Positions 46,795-59,100 of a DNA stretch of 64,000 nt are shown here, piece after piece. The DNA is from Aquisphaera giovannonii (GTDB taxonomy: Bacteria; Planctomycetota; Planctomycetia; Isosphaerales; Isosphaeraceae). The stretch covers positions 744,001-808,000 of the forward strand of contig NZ_CP042997.1 of NCBI RefSeq assembly GCF_008087625.1, given 5' to 3'. The translations under genes and the position numbers were made by a program. The notes under the pieces were generated by a model. The model saw nothing but the letters and a program-made list of their open reading frames with translations, made no database searches and was not told the DNA's origin. Position 1 is the first letter of the stretch. The number at the start of each line of letters is the position of its first letter.

Positions 46795-47970
46795 ATGATC
46801 ACCATAATCCGCGGCACGGCGAGGAGGCTCCTCGCCGTGCTCGACCGCCGCGTCCGCGGCTCGCATCGCGGCGCGGCGAGCCCGCCCCTGGTGCTCAACG
46901 CCGAGGGCCGCCGGCTGCGCGCCCGGTTCCAGGCCGGCGACCTGGCCGTCGAGTATGTGGAGTCCGCGAGCGGCGGCGAGCTCGACTCCGTCCCCGTGGC
47001 CCTGGAGGCGCTCGCCCGCGTCGGCGGCCGCGAGGACACGACTGTCGACATCGAGTCGATCTCCTTGGACCGCACGGCCGTCCGCTGGAGGGACGCGAGC
47101 GCCGACCGGCTCCACGTGTCGGACCACCCCGTCATATGCCGTTCGGCAAGCACCCGCCGTTCCCCGACCAGCCCGGCGACTGGGCCGGCGTGACGTCGGA
47201 TCTTCCCGCCGCCCTGGCCGCCGCCAGCGAGATCTGCACCGGCGAGTCGTCCCGGTACGCCCTGGACTGCGTGCCGCTCCGGGGCTCCGCGGGCGAGGTC
47301 CTCGCGTCGGACGATAGGCAGGTCCTGATCCGGTCGGGGATCGATCTCCCTGGCGAGACGACGTGCTGATCCGGGGCTCGGCCGTCTTCGGCGGCGCGGC
47401 CTTCGCGAGCGACCGCTGCTCATCGGCCGGACCGGGACGCACGTCGCCCTGCGGATCGCCCGTGGACGACCTACCACCCGATCCGCCAGGGCGGGCGGTT
47501 CCCGGCCCTGGCCGGCGTGATCCCCGACGAGCCCTCCGTCGCAACCCGGATGCGGCCCGAGCCCGAGGATGCTCGCTCCCTGGGGGTGTCGCTCAAGGGC
47601 CTACCTGGAGGTGAGGACATGAACCGGCCGGTCACCCTCGACCTCAACGGCCACGTCGCGATCCGCGGCCGCGGGGGCGATTCCGGGCCGTCCGCCTGGC
47701 TGATCCTCAACCGTTCGAGCTACACGGGGGCCCCCGTCTCCGAGAGCCTCGACCGCACGTTCCTCCTCCGGGCCGTGGACCTGGGCTTCGACGAGCTGGC
47801 GGTGGCCGATCCGTCCACCCCGATCGTCTGCCGCCGGCCGGATCGGACCTACGCCTGGCAGCCCCTCTACCCGGCCCCGGCGCCCGCCGCCGCGCCGGAT
47901 GCGACCCTCATCGACTCGCGTCACCAATCCTCCGAATGTTCGGAAGCACCATCCCCGAGGAGGACCATGA
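46795..47970 (+). pseudogene. Sliding-clamp-like (DnaN-fold) gene, multiply frameshifted
   Basis: Joining three frames gives one protein: 46795-47125 (SPPLVLNAEGRRLRARFQAG ... DTTVDIESISLDRTAVRW), then 47136-47355 (GESSRYALDCVPLRGSAGEV ... SDDRQVLIRSGIDLP), 47363-47420 (VLIRGSAVFGGAAFASDR) and finally 47440-47880 (WTTYHPIRQGGRFPALAGVI ... LDRTFLLRAVDLGFDELAVA). The parts RYAL-x-C-V-x-L, A-S-D-D-R-Q-V-L-I and I-R-Q-G-G-R-F-P-x-L-x-x-V-I-P match the order of DNA polymerase III beta clamp domains 2 and 3. At least three shifts are needed (near 47128, 47360 and 47425-47440), so as given it cannot make one chain. The original stop was probably the TGA at 47968, overlapping the next ATG. The cause may be decay or base-calling errors in GC-rich DNA. 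The clamp name is inference. Confidence 0.6.
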
Positions 47971-48167
47971 TCGACCCCATCACACCGGTGGGCCGCGAGG
48001 CCCCGGACCGGGATGCCCATCCCGCGTCTGCATCCGGCCTCGCCGAGCTGATCCGCGAGGTCGAGGGCGTGCACGCCCAGGTCGCCGCGGCGAGGGCCTC
48101 GCTCGCCCGGCTGATCGCCGGCCTGCGACGGTTACGAAGCAGTCGAGGTTGCTGGCCGACACGTTGA
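47967..48167 (+). CDS. Small helical protein at end of AAA operon, possibly frameshifted
   Basis: A 66-residue frame with ATG 47967 right after GAGGAGGA (an unusually good ribosome site). It is helical: LAELIREVEGVHAQVAAARA then SLARLIAGLRR. Just after that (about 48125-48135) a change of frame would continue as KQSRLLADTLKSLRQLQLAE and end at 48208, which reads more naturally as a coiled-coil protein than the in-frame end LRSSRGCWPTR. A single-base error or mutation here is therefore likely. Function is unknown; it closes the operon. Confidence 0.5.
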   Translation: MIDPITPVGREAPDRDAHPASASGLAELIREVEGVHAQVAAARASLARLIAGLRRLRSSRGCWPTR

Positions 48168-49269
48168 AGTCCCTGCGCCAGCTCCAGTTGGCCGAGGGGG
48201 GCCGTTGAGCGCGATTGACCCCGAGGTCACCGGGTTGGGTTGCCGCGAGGGGCTAGTCTTGTCACCCGAGGGAGGCGTCAGATGGCCTCGCGCCCTGGCC
48301 GCCGAATACCATCGGGCCGCATCGAGCCCGGCCGCCCGGCCTCCGCTGGGGCCCGCCCCCTAGCCCCGGACGGCCGAGGGTCGAAACGCGAGTGATCCCT
48401 TCACCGAGGGACGCCGCCGCGGCCACCGGCCGCGGGGGGCTCACTTCTTTTATATATCGGGAGGACCTGCGTCCCGGCACGGACCGGCCCCGTCAACAGA
48501 TGGCGCGCAGTCGGCCCCCTTCGCCCCGGTCGCGCGAGCGACGGCTCGCCATAGAGGGAGGTATTGCGGGAGGATCATGCACGAGGCCACAGAAGCAGAC
48601 GACGGAAGTTCCGCGCCGCGGGCTGGCGGATGTTGGCGCCCCGGAGTGATGGCTTTAACCTTGATCGGGGACTTCGGTCGGGTCCGGAGCCCCCCGGGGG
48701 CGGTGCCAGCCCGCCAGGTCGAGGCGTGCCTGCCCGGCCCTCTCGTACCCCAGGGCCGCGTGCGGGACTTGCTCTCGTCGCCGACAGCGAACCATGCCCG
48801 GCACTGCCGATCCCGAGGATGCCGGGCTATGCCCACCGATCCGCGACTCCGTTCCAGAGGGAACCTGGCCGAAAAGCCGGGGATCGTGTGGTGCGGCTTG
48901 AAGGGAAATGTCGCCCCTGCCGCCCGACACGAGATGGCTCAGATACTCAGCTGGAGCCGCGAATGTGTCGGTCTGCTCGGGCTATAGCACGTAGGCATCG
49001 GCGTCCACGAGGCCGACGCATCGAGTTGTTCCATGTCTTCCATGGCCCTCGGCAGTCCCGCGGTTAGAGGCGATCTCGTCAAAGTCATCCGGATCATGGC
49101 TGCCTCTCCGGGCTCGGAAGGACCCGATCGGCCGCTCATGCTGAACGCGTCGCCTCTTCGTCTTTGCCTGTTTCCGGGCCCGCATCGCTGGATGTCGGCG
49201 CCGTCCGTCACGCCCTGATCTCGAAATTCACACACCGGTCCACCCACAACGTTTCGTGCGTCCTGTTGT
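48168..49269. other. Gene-poor region after the AAA operon
   Basis: About 1.1 kb with only the frameshifted tail of the preceding gene at its left end. Open frames at 48564-49067 (plus) and 48939-49334 (minus) are Arg/Pro/Gly-rich and lack ribosome sites. No tRNA, hairpin or known repeat was recognised. Confidence 0.4.
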
Positions 49270-49914
49270 TCAGGCGGATGTCCCTGCAAGACGGTGACTC
49301 CGCGCTCGATGGACTCGGCGAAGCCCAAAGCCACAGGCCGTGAGGAGCATCAGCAACGAGGAGGGTTCGGGCACCGCGGTCGCAGTGACGGTGTATGAGA
49401 CGCTGGTGCCCTCGGCGGAATCGATGAGGTTGAAGTCCGGATCCGTCGCGACGATCGAGGGTATCGTGAAGATGCCCGCTCCTGACGAGCCGGGAGGCAT
49501 CTGAGCTGTAACTTGAAAGCTGAATAGTGTCCCATTCGTCGTGATAGGCGAACTCGAGCCGACCAGGATCGAGAAGGTCCCATTCGCCTGGCCGGGGCCG
49601 GCTGCGCTGACGAAGCTACTCGGGTCGGAAACAACTCCGCCGGCTGTGACGTTGAAAGGCGTCCCCAGGAGGGAGGCATCGAAGTCGATCTCGGCGGAAA
49701 GGTTGCCGATCGCCGGCGTCATGGGATCGATCCCGGAAAGCATGACGTCGAAGGTGGTCGTCTGGCCCGGCTGCAGCATGACCTGCGAGGCGGACGGGGC
49801 GCTCGCAGAGACTACGGACAGAATCACGCCGGCCGAGCAAGCAGACGGGATCGAGGCGAACAGCGAGCAGGAAAGAATGACCCGAAATCCTGATTTCATG
49901 TTCAATTTCCACAT
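49270..49914 (-). CDS. PEP-CTERM sorted secreted protein with cohesin-like domain
   Basis: A 214-residue protein if started at ATG 49914 (MWKLNMKSGFRVILSCSLFA); ATG 49899 is the alternative and the upstream frame to 50064 is unlikely. A signal peptide runs to about residue 29 (SIPSACSAG). The body has a cohesin/dockerin-partner-like beta pattern (MLQPGQTTTFDVMLSGIDPM; IGNLSAEIDFDASLLGTPF), ending in the PEP-CTERM signal VPEPSSLLMLLTACGFGLRR: the V-P-E-P motif, a hydrophobic helix and a basic tail. The family is anchored or released through exosortase at the cell surface. It is a stand-alone gene, 242 bases downstream of the giant surface gene's stop. The sorting signal is clear; the role of the body is unknown. 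Confidence 0.88.
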   Translation of the reverse strand: MWKLNMKSGFRVILSCSLFASIPSACSAGVILSVVSASAPSASQVMLQPGQTTTFDVMLSGIDPMTPAIGNLSAEIDFDASLLGTPFNVTAGGVVSDPSSFVSAAGPGQANGTFSILVGSSSPITTNGTLFSFQVTAQMPPGSSGAGIFTIPSIVATDPDFNLIDSAEGTSVSYTVTATAVPEPSSLLMLLTACGFGLRRVHRARSHRLAGTSA

Positions 49915-50156
49915 AAGATTCTCTACCAACCTCCATGCGCACTCTATCGCGGAGAGACGCCCGTCGACGTCGTGATACCAACTCAGACAAGTTAACGCCT
50001 GTATCGAGGGGCCGCAATCCGAACACTGAAGAGCGTTTTCGAACTTCCCGCGGAAGATGGCCACATCGCAACGACATGTTTACCGAACGCAACACTGGAC
50101 GGGGTGCTTCACCACCGAGCCGGGGTCCCGCTCGGTGGTGAGGCTTGAGGGATGCC

Positions 50157-53100
50157 TCAGCGCTTGCGTCCACGGCGATGGACCGCCCCCGGGGAATCGA
50201 CCTCCACCGGCGACACGCTCCCGTACCAGGCGAGCAAGACGTCGATGGAAGCGGGGCTGAGCGGGTCACGGACCGCTTCGGCTTGCTCGCCGGGGGCCCG
50301 GTCGGAGCCGGGCGGGCTCTTCAGCGACGTCCTGGGCATCTCGCCCTTGCCGATGAGCAGATCAATGGCATCGGCGAGGAGAGGGGTGGCCTTGCGATTA
50401 GTCCGGGCCGACGCTCGAGCCACAGCTCGCGGCCCATTTCCCGGGCTAACCCGGCGAGACCGAACGGCGACCAGACTATCTCGGGCGGGGGCAGGGCCGG
50501 CTGAGTGGACGATCGCGGGGCGAGACTTGTGGCTCGGACGCGGCCCGGCCGGGATGGGCCTCGACTCCAGCGTGACGGGCGCCGCCGGGACCGTCGGCGA
50601 CGTTGAATTGATCACGGCTACCGCCCCGGACGTCGAAGTCGGGTCCCACGAGCCGACCGCCGACTGCAGGGTAGAGGCCGCGGTGACGGCAGGCGGGACG
50701 GCGAAGCCGGGCTGGGCCACGGCACCGGGTGGCAGTCGTCGGACGCCGGGGGTGAGGAACGTGCCCATCAGGTCACTCTCCGGGTCGTCCTCCAGGCCGA
50801 GTTCGTGGCCGAGTTCGTGGGCGACGACGGTGAGCAGATCCATTCGGTCCCACGCGGCACTCCCCTCCGCGGCGGTGGCCCCGCCGGCGGGGCCACCGAT
50901 GTTGAAGACGGCGCGGTCCGCAGCCTCGGTGTCGATGAACCAGCCGTAGCCGTCCGCCGTCGGATCGATGTAAACCGTGCCCGGGGCGGACAGCCCGAGG
51001 TAGGCGCCGGGCAGGTCGACGATACGGAACACGACTCGGTTCAGGCTTGCCAGTTGGGCCCCGTCCATCCCCGCGGCCGCCCAGAGCTCGATCGCCGCGC
51101 TGACCACGGGGGCCAGCTCCTCAGAGGTCAACGTCGCGGCCGGTGGTGAGCCGGCCGCGGCCGCCCTGGGGGGCGCAAGGCCGAGTTGCGCCTGGGTGTT
51201 CAGGTTGGCGACGAAGACGACGCCATCGGTGGAGGCGACGAGGAGCTGGCCGGCGGCGTTGAAGGCTAGCCCGGCAATCCCGCCGATTCCCTGCGATGAG
51301 AGGTCCACCTTCTGCAGCAGGGCGCCGTTCGTTTTGCTGATCTCGTAGACCAGAGCGGAGGTCGTTGAACCCACCCAGAGATTGTCGTGCACCGGGCCGA
51401 GCGCCAGGCCGCCGTGCCAGTAGTCCACCCCCGCCGGCGCGGCGAACTGCGACAGCGTCAGCCCCGTGTTCGGGTCCACCGCCGCCACCTGGTTGGCCGA
51501 GCCCCGCAGCAGGTACAGCCGCCCCGTGGCCGGGTCGTAGACGCCGGCGTTGGCGTCCAGGTTGTCGTGCAGGGTGAGCGTCGCGAGCACGGCGCCGGTC
51601 GAGGGGTCGACCGCGTCGACGCGGTCCGGGTTGGCGTAGCCGTCGATCACCAGCAGGCTCCCCGCCGGCACCGGCTTGCCGCCGAGCGCCATCGCCTGCG
51701 GCGCCGCCTGCAGCCCCGTCAGCCCGTACGAGGCGCCGCCGGGCAGGGCGAAGGGCTGGCCGATCGCCGCCCCGCTGGCCGGGTCGATCCGCTGCACCTG
51801 GTTGCCGTTGTACGTCGCCACGTACACCGCCCCGCCGGGCGAGGCGGCCACGTCGGAGAGGTCGCCCAGGTTCGGGTCGATCGCCGACCACGCGATCGGG
51901 GCGCTGGTCCCCCCGGCCGTCGTCACCGTCAGGGCCCCGGGCCCGGAGGTCGGCGGAGAGAGGTTCACCAAGGCGTTCGTGGTGTACGAGCCGTTGACGT
52001 AGTTGTACAGGACGTCGGGCCCGGAAGTCGTGCCGGTGTCGACCAGCGTCACGCCGTTGAAGCTGTAGATGGTCCCGTTGCCCTCGATGAAGCCGAAGCC
52101 CTGGATCTGCGCCGAGGCGGTGTTGTTCATGTAGGCGGTGGTCACGACCGGCACAACTTGCAGCAGGGCCGCCGTGTTGAGCTGGTCGCCCACGACGGAC
52201 ACCGGGCCGGTCATGGCGTCATAGGGGACGACCACTGTCAGTTGCTTCCCGTCGGACGATACGGTGGCCGGCTTGACGATGTGCTCGTAACGGTTCCCGT
52301 TGTAGTCGATCGCCGGGAACGTGACCGCCGTACCGGTGGTGAAGCCGGTCCCTGTGAGGGTGATCGTCTGGTTGGGATTCGCCGATGCCTTCGTCGAGTC
52401 GGCCGGCGTGCCGCTCGTCGCGGTCGCGGTGATCCCGGTGAAGGTCTCTGCGAAGGGGTTGCTGGTGCCGCCGAAGGTGGAGACGGAGATCGGCCCGTAG
52501 GGCACGCCGTAGGGCACCGTCAGGCTCACCTGGCCGTCGGCCCGGTAGCTGCCGCCGGCGTAGTCGTACGTCACGTCCGGCCCCGACGACGGCCCGTCGT
52601 CGGCCAGCGCCTGGCCGCCGAAGCGGACCGCCGTCCCGGCCTCCACCAGCCCGGAGCCCTCGATCGTCAGGCCGGCGCCGTGGTAGGCCGAGCTGTTCTC
52701 GTCGACCCGCGAGACGGTGGGCACCACCTGGAGGAACAGCCCGGCCCCCTCGCGCGCCAGCCGCACCGCCCCGCTGGCCGCCGCGTCGGGCACCGCCACC
52801 TGCAGGCTGGTGCCGTCGGATGCGACGGAGATCGGGCTGGCCGACACCCAGCCGACCGCCGAGCTGTCCTGGCCGACGGTCTGGAAGAGGACCTGGTCGC
52901 CGGCCCGCAGGCCGGTGCCCAGCAGGGTGATGACCTGGCCCGGGTTGGCCGAGGCGAGCGCCGCGCGGGCCGGCGTGCCCAGCCCGGCGATCGCGGCCGT
53001 GCCCGTCAGCGCCTGCCGCGTCACCGTCATCGTGTAATAGCCGGTGTAGCCGCCGCCCGAGCCGCTGCCCGCCTTCGTCGGGTCGTAGCCGGTGTCGCCC

Positions 53101-56100
53101 GAGCTGCTGACGCCGATGTAATACGTCCCGCCGGCGGGCAGGACGAACATGTTGAGCTCCGGCTGCTGGTAGTAGTAGCCGATGGCCAGCTGATGGCCCG
53201 CCGCGTCGAAGAGCCGCACGTCGGGGTAGGGGCTGGTGTTGGCCGGCCCCATGTCCACCGTCAGCAGGTCGCCGGCGGTGCCCGTGAACGAGTACAGGTC
53301 CACGTCGTTGGCCCCGCCCGCCCCGTCGCCGACCCGCTGGCCGACGGCCAGCCTGCTGCCCTCGGCCAGGCCCAGGCCGGCGGCGGTGGACAGCGTGTCG
53401 CCCGGGTCCGCCGCCGGCGCCTGCGACGACTGGGACGTGACCGCCGCCGGGGCGGTGAAGCCCGCCAGGCTGGTGCCGCCGCCGGAGGCCAGCGTCGCGG
53501 TCATCGTGTAGGCCCCGGTGTAGCCGCCGCCCGAGCCGCTGTGCGACTTGTTCGGGTCGTACGCCCTGTCGGCGTCGCTGCTGACGCCGATGTAGTAGGT
53601 GCCGCCGGCCGGCAGGGCGAACGCGGCGACCTCCTGCCCGTAGTAGTAGCCGATGGCCAGCTGATGGCCCGCCGCGTCGAAGAGCCGCACGTCGGGGTAG
53701 GGGCTGGTGTTGGCCGGCCCCATGTCCACCGTCAGCAGGTCGCCGGCGGTGCCCGTGAACGAGTACAGGTCCACGTCGTTGGCCCCGTCGGGCCCGTCGC
53801 CGACCTTCTGGCTCACCGCCAGCACGCCGCCCTCGGCCAGGCCCAGCGCCAGGGCCGTCGCCAGCGTGTCGCCCGGGTCCGCCGCCGGGGCCAGCGCCGG
53901 CTGCGACGCCGGGGCCGCCGACCGCCAGGTGAACGTCCCGCCCGGCGTCGTCACCGTCACCCAGGCGCCGGCGGCCCCGGCCGGCACCCTCACGTCGATC
54001 GCCTGCTGCGACAGCCCGTCGGCGAAGACGTCGTGCACCGCCCCGGCGGCCAGCGCCGCCGCCTTGCCGCCGACGGACACCTGCACCTCGCCGGCGGCCA
54101 GGCCGGCCCCCTCGATGAGGATCGACCCGCCCGGGGCCACCGCGCCGCCGACGGACCGCAGCGTCGGCACCACCTGCAGCCGGAACGAGCCGGCCGCCCC
54201 CACGACGCGCAGCGTGCCGGTGACGGCCTGGGCCGGCACGACGACCGTCAGGGCGGTGCCGTCGGCCGAGGCCGTGCCGGTGCGGCTCAGCACCCCGGCG
54301 GCGCCGGCGGCGTCCTCGGCCGGGAACTGGACGACGGTGGAGCCGCTGAACCCGCGTCCGACCAGGGTGATCGCCTGGCCGACCACCGCCGAGGCGACCG
54401 CCGCGTCGGCCGGCGTCCCGGCGGTCGTCACGGCGTTGAGGGCGTCGAATTCGACGAACGGCGGGGGGGCCGGGGCCGGGACGGCGATCTCCGAGTAGCC
54501 GCCGGCGGTGGCCACGCGGATGGTGCCCTCGACGGCCGTCGGCATGACGAGGCCCGAGAGCGTGTCGTTGCGGGCGCCGGAGACCGCCGGGTCGCCCTGG
54601 TTGGTGTAGACGCCGACGCGCGAGAGGCCGCCGACGGTCACCGTGGTGGCGGCGTCCATGAAGCCCGACCCGTAGAGCGTGAAGGCGCCGTCGGCCCCCG
54701 GCCGGCCCGCGACCCCCGTCAGCGTCGGCACCACCTGCAGCAACACGCTACCCACGCCGGCTGCCAGGGTCACAGCGCCGGTGTCCGCCAGGTTGGGCAC
54801 CACGACCTGGGCATGGGTCTGGTCTGCGGTGACGGCCGAGGGGGTCACGGTCACGGTGCCGACATTACCATTGTTGTCCCTCGTCACGAAGACGATGCCG
54901 GTGGACGCGGTAAACCCGGTCCCGACCAGGGTGATGACCTGGGCCACGTCGGCGGAGGGCTTGGTGGCGTCCGTCGGCGTGCCGCTCTGCGCCGCCGCCA
55001 CGATCCCCGTCAGCGCCGGCGGGGGCGGCGACCCCGAAGGCGTTGTCGTTGCCCTGTAGACGACGCCGTTGGAGGAGGCGACCAGCAGACGACCGGCGGC
55101 GTCGAAGGCCAGCCCGGCGATCCCCCCGACGCCCTGCGGCGACAGGTCCACCCGCTGCAGCACCGCGCCTGTCGCCTTGCCCACCTCGTAGACGACGGTC
55201 GAGGCCGACGAGCCCAGCCACAGCGCCCCCGTCGCCGGGTCCAGCGCCAGGCCGCCGTGCCAGTAGTCCACCCCCGCCGGCGCGGCGAACTGCGACAGCG
55301 TCAGCCCCGTGTTCGGGTCCACCGCCGCCACCTGGTTGGCCGAGCCCCGCAGCAGGTACAGCCGCCCCGTGGCCGGGTCGTAGACGCCGGCGTTGGCGTC
55401 CAGGTTGTCGTGCAGGGTGAGCGTCGCGAGCACGGCGCCGGTCGAGGGGTCGACCGCGTCGACGCGGTCCGGGTTGGCGTAGCCGTCGATCACCAGCAGG
55501 CTCCCCGCCGGCACCGGCTTGCCGCCGAGCGCCATCGCCTGCGGCGCCGCCTGCAGCCCCGTCAGCCCGTACGAGGCGCCGCCGGGCAGGGCGAAGGGCT
55601 GGCCGATCGCCGCCCCGCTGGCCGGGTCGATCCGCTGCACCTGGTTGCCGTTGTACGTCGCCACGTACACCGCCCCGCCGGGCGAGGCGGCCACGTCGGA
55701 GAGGTCGCCCAGGTTCGGGTCGATCGCCGACCACGCGATCGGGGCGCTGGTCCCCCCGGCCGTCGTCACCGTCAGGGCCCCGGGCCCGGAGGTCGGCGGA
55801 GAGAGGTTCACCAGCCCGTTGGCCAGGTACGACCCGTTGGCCGAGTTGTACACGACGTCGGGGCCCGTCGAGGTGCCGGCGTCGGCCACCGCCTGGCCCG
55901 CGAAGCTGTAGCTGCTGCCGTTGCCCTCCTCGAAGCCGAAGCCCTGGATCTGCGCCGCGCCGGCCCCGGTCATGTACGCCGCCGTGGCCACCGGCACCAC
56001 CTGCAGCGTCGCCGCGGTGGCCGAGCCGACCACGCGCCAGGCGAAGGCGCCGTTGTAGTAGCCGGGGACGGTGACCTGGGCGAGGTCGCCGGCGGCGTCG

Positions 56101-59100
56101 GCGTAGAACGGGTGGAGCAGCTCGTAGGCCGGGTTGCCGCTGTAGTCGAGGTACTCGGCCACCACGCCGGTGGAGGTGGAGAGGCCGCTGCCGGAGAGCG
56201 TGACGACCTGCCCGGGGTTGGCCGAGGCCTTGGCCGGGTCGGCCGGCGTGCCGCTGGCGGCGGCGGACCGGATGGCCGAGAGGCCCACGGCATACGGGGC
56301 GCTGGTGCCGCCGGCGGTGGTGACCGTCACGGCGCCGTAGGGGTTGCCGCCGAGCGGCACGGCGAGGTTCACCTGGCCGTCGGTCCGGTAGCTCCCGTCC
56401 GCGTAGTCGTACGTCACGTCCGGGCCGACCTGCAGGCCGTGATCGACGACCGAGGTGGAGCCGAAGGTGTAGGTGCCGGCGCCCTCGACGAAGCCGAGGC
56501 CGCGGACCTGGGCGGCGGCGGAGGACCCGTCGCCGGACACCGACGTGAAGTCCGCGTACGTCACCAGCGGCACCACCTGGAGCGGCGCCGCCGTGTTGAG
56601 CTGGTCGCCCACGACGGACACCGGGCCGGTCGTGGCGTCGTCGGGGACGACCACGATCAGCTTGCTCCCGTCGGGAGCGATCGCGATCGGCTTGACGACG
56701 TGCTCGTACCGATTCCCGTTGTAGTCGATTGCCGAGAAGACGACGGCGGTGTTCAGCGTGAACCCGGAGCCGTCGAGGGTGATCGCCTGGCCGACGTTGG
56801 CCGAGGCGATTGAGGCGTTCGCCGGCGTCCCGCTCGCGGCGAGCCCCTCGATGGCCGTGAAGGTCTCTGCGAAGGGGTTGCTGGTGCCGCCGAAGGTGGA
56901 GACGGAGATCGGCCCGTAGGGCACGCCGTAGGGCACCGTCAGGTTCACCTGGCCGTCGGCCCGGTAGCTGCCGCCGGCGTAGTCGTACGTCACGTCCGGC
57001 CCCGACGACGGCCCGTCGTCGGCCAGCGCCTGGCCGCCGAAGCGGACCGCCGTCCCGGCCTCCACCAGCCCGGAGCCCTCGATCGTCAGGCCGGCGCCGT
57101 GGTAGGCCGAGCTGTTCTCGTCGACCCGCGAGACGGTGGGCACCACCTGGAGGAACAGCCCGGCCCCCTCGCGCGCCAGCCGCACCGCCCCGCTGGCCGC
57201 CGCGTCGGGCACCGCCACCTGCAGGCTGGTGCCGTCGGATGCGACGGAGATCGGGCTGGCCGACACCCAGCCGACCGCCGAGCTGTCCTGGCCGACGGTC
57301 TGGAAGAGGACCTGGTCGCCGGCCCGCAGGCCGGTGCCCAGCAGGGTGATGACCTGGCCCGGGTTGGCCGAGGCGAGCGCCGCGCGGGCCGGCGTGCCCA
57401 GCCCGGCGATCGCGGCCGTGCCCGTCAGCGCCTGCCGCGTCACCGTCATCGTGTAATAGCCGGTGTAGCCGCCGCCCGAGCCGCTGCCCGCCTTCGTCGG
57501 GTCGTAGCCGGTGTCGCCCGAGCTGCTGACGCCGATGTAATACGTCCCGCCGGCGGGCAGGACGAACATGTTGAGCTCCGGCTGCTGGTAGTAGTAGCCG
57601 ATGGCCAGCTGATGGCCCGCCGCGTCGAAGAGCCGCACGTCGGGGTAGGGGCTGGTGTTGGCCGGCCCCATGTCCACCGTCAGCAGGTCGCCGGCGGTGC
57701 CCGTGAACGAGTACAGGTCCACGTCGTTGGCCCCGCCCGCCCCGTCGCCGACCCGCTGGCCGACGGCCAGCCTGCTGCCCTCGGCCAGGCCCAGGCCGGC
57801 GGCGGTGGACAGCGTGTCGCCCGGGTCCGCCGCCGGCGCCTGCGACGACTGGGACGTGACCGCCGCCGGGGCGGTGAAGCCCGCCAGGCTGGTGCCGCCG
57901 CCGGAGGCCAGCGTCGCGGTCATCGTGTAGGCCCCGGTGTAGCCGCCGCCCGAGCCGCTGTGCGACTTGTTCGGGTCGTACGCCCTGTCGGCGTCGCTGC
58001 TGACGCCGATGTAGTAGGTGCCGCCGGCCGGCAGGGCGAACGCGGCGACCTCCTGCCCGTAGTAGTAGCCGATGGCCAGCTGATGGCCCGCCGCGTCGAA
58101 GAGCCGCACGTCGGGGTAGGGGCTGGTGTTGGCCGGCCCCATGTCCACCGTCAGCAGGTCGCCGGCGGTGCCCGTGAACGAGTACAGGTCCACGTCGTTG
58201 GCCCCGTCGGGCCCGTCGCCGACCTTCTGGCTCACCGCCAGCACGCCGCCCTCGGCCAGGCCCAGCGCCAGGGCCGTCGCCAGCGTGTCGCCCGGGTCCG
58301 CCGCCGGGGCCAGCGCCGGCTGCGACGCCGGGGCCGCCGACCGCCAGGTGAACGTCCCGCCCGGCGTCGTCACCGTCACCCAGGCGCCGGCGGCCCCGGC
58401 CGGCACCCTCACGTCGATCGCCTGCTGCGACAGCCCGTCGGCGAAGACGTCGTGCACCGCCCCGGCGGCCAGCGCCGCCGCCTTGCCGCCGACGGACACC
58501 TGCACCTCGCCGGCGGCCAGGCCGGCCCCCTCGATGAGGATCGACCCGCCCGGGGCCACCGCGCCGCCGACGGACCGCAGCGTCGGCACCACCTGCAGCC
58601 GGAACGAGCCGGCCGCCCCCACGACGCGCAGCGTGCCGGTGACGGCCTGGGCCGGCACGACGACCGTCAGGGCGGTGCCGTCGGCCGAGGCCGTGCCGGT
58701 GCGGCTCAGCACCCCGGCGGCGCCGGCGGCGTCCTCGGCCGGGAACTGGACGACGGTGGAGCCGCTGAACCCGCGTCCGACCAGGGTGATCGCCTGGCCG
58801 ACCACCGCCGAGGCGACCGCCGCGTCGGCCGGCGTCCCGGCGGTCGTCACGGCGTTGAGGGCGTCGAATTCGACGAACGGCGGGGGGGCCGGGGCCGGGA
58901 CGGCGATCTCCGAGTAGCCGCCGGCGGTGGCCACGCGGATGGTGCCCTCGACGGCCGTCGGCATGACGAGGCCCGAGAGCGTGTCGTTGCGGGCGCCGGA
59001 GACCGCCGGGTCGCCCTGGTTGGTGTAGACGCCGACGCGCGAGAGGCCGCCGACGGTCACCGTGGTGGCGGCGTCCATGAAGCCCGACCCGTAGAGCGTG

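Noticed and set aside
48564-49067. Possible 167-residue gene on the plus strand.
   Set aside because: No ribosome site; Arg/Pro/Gly-rich without predicted secondary-structure pattern and no family resemblance.
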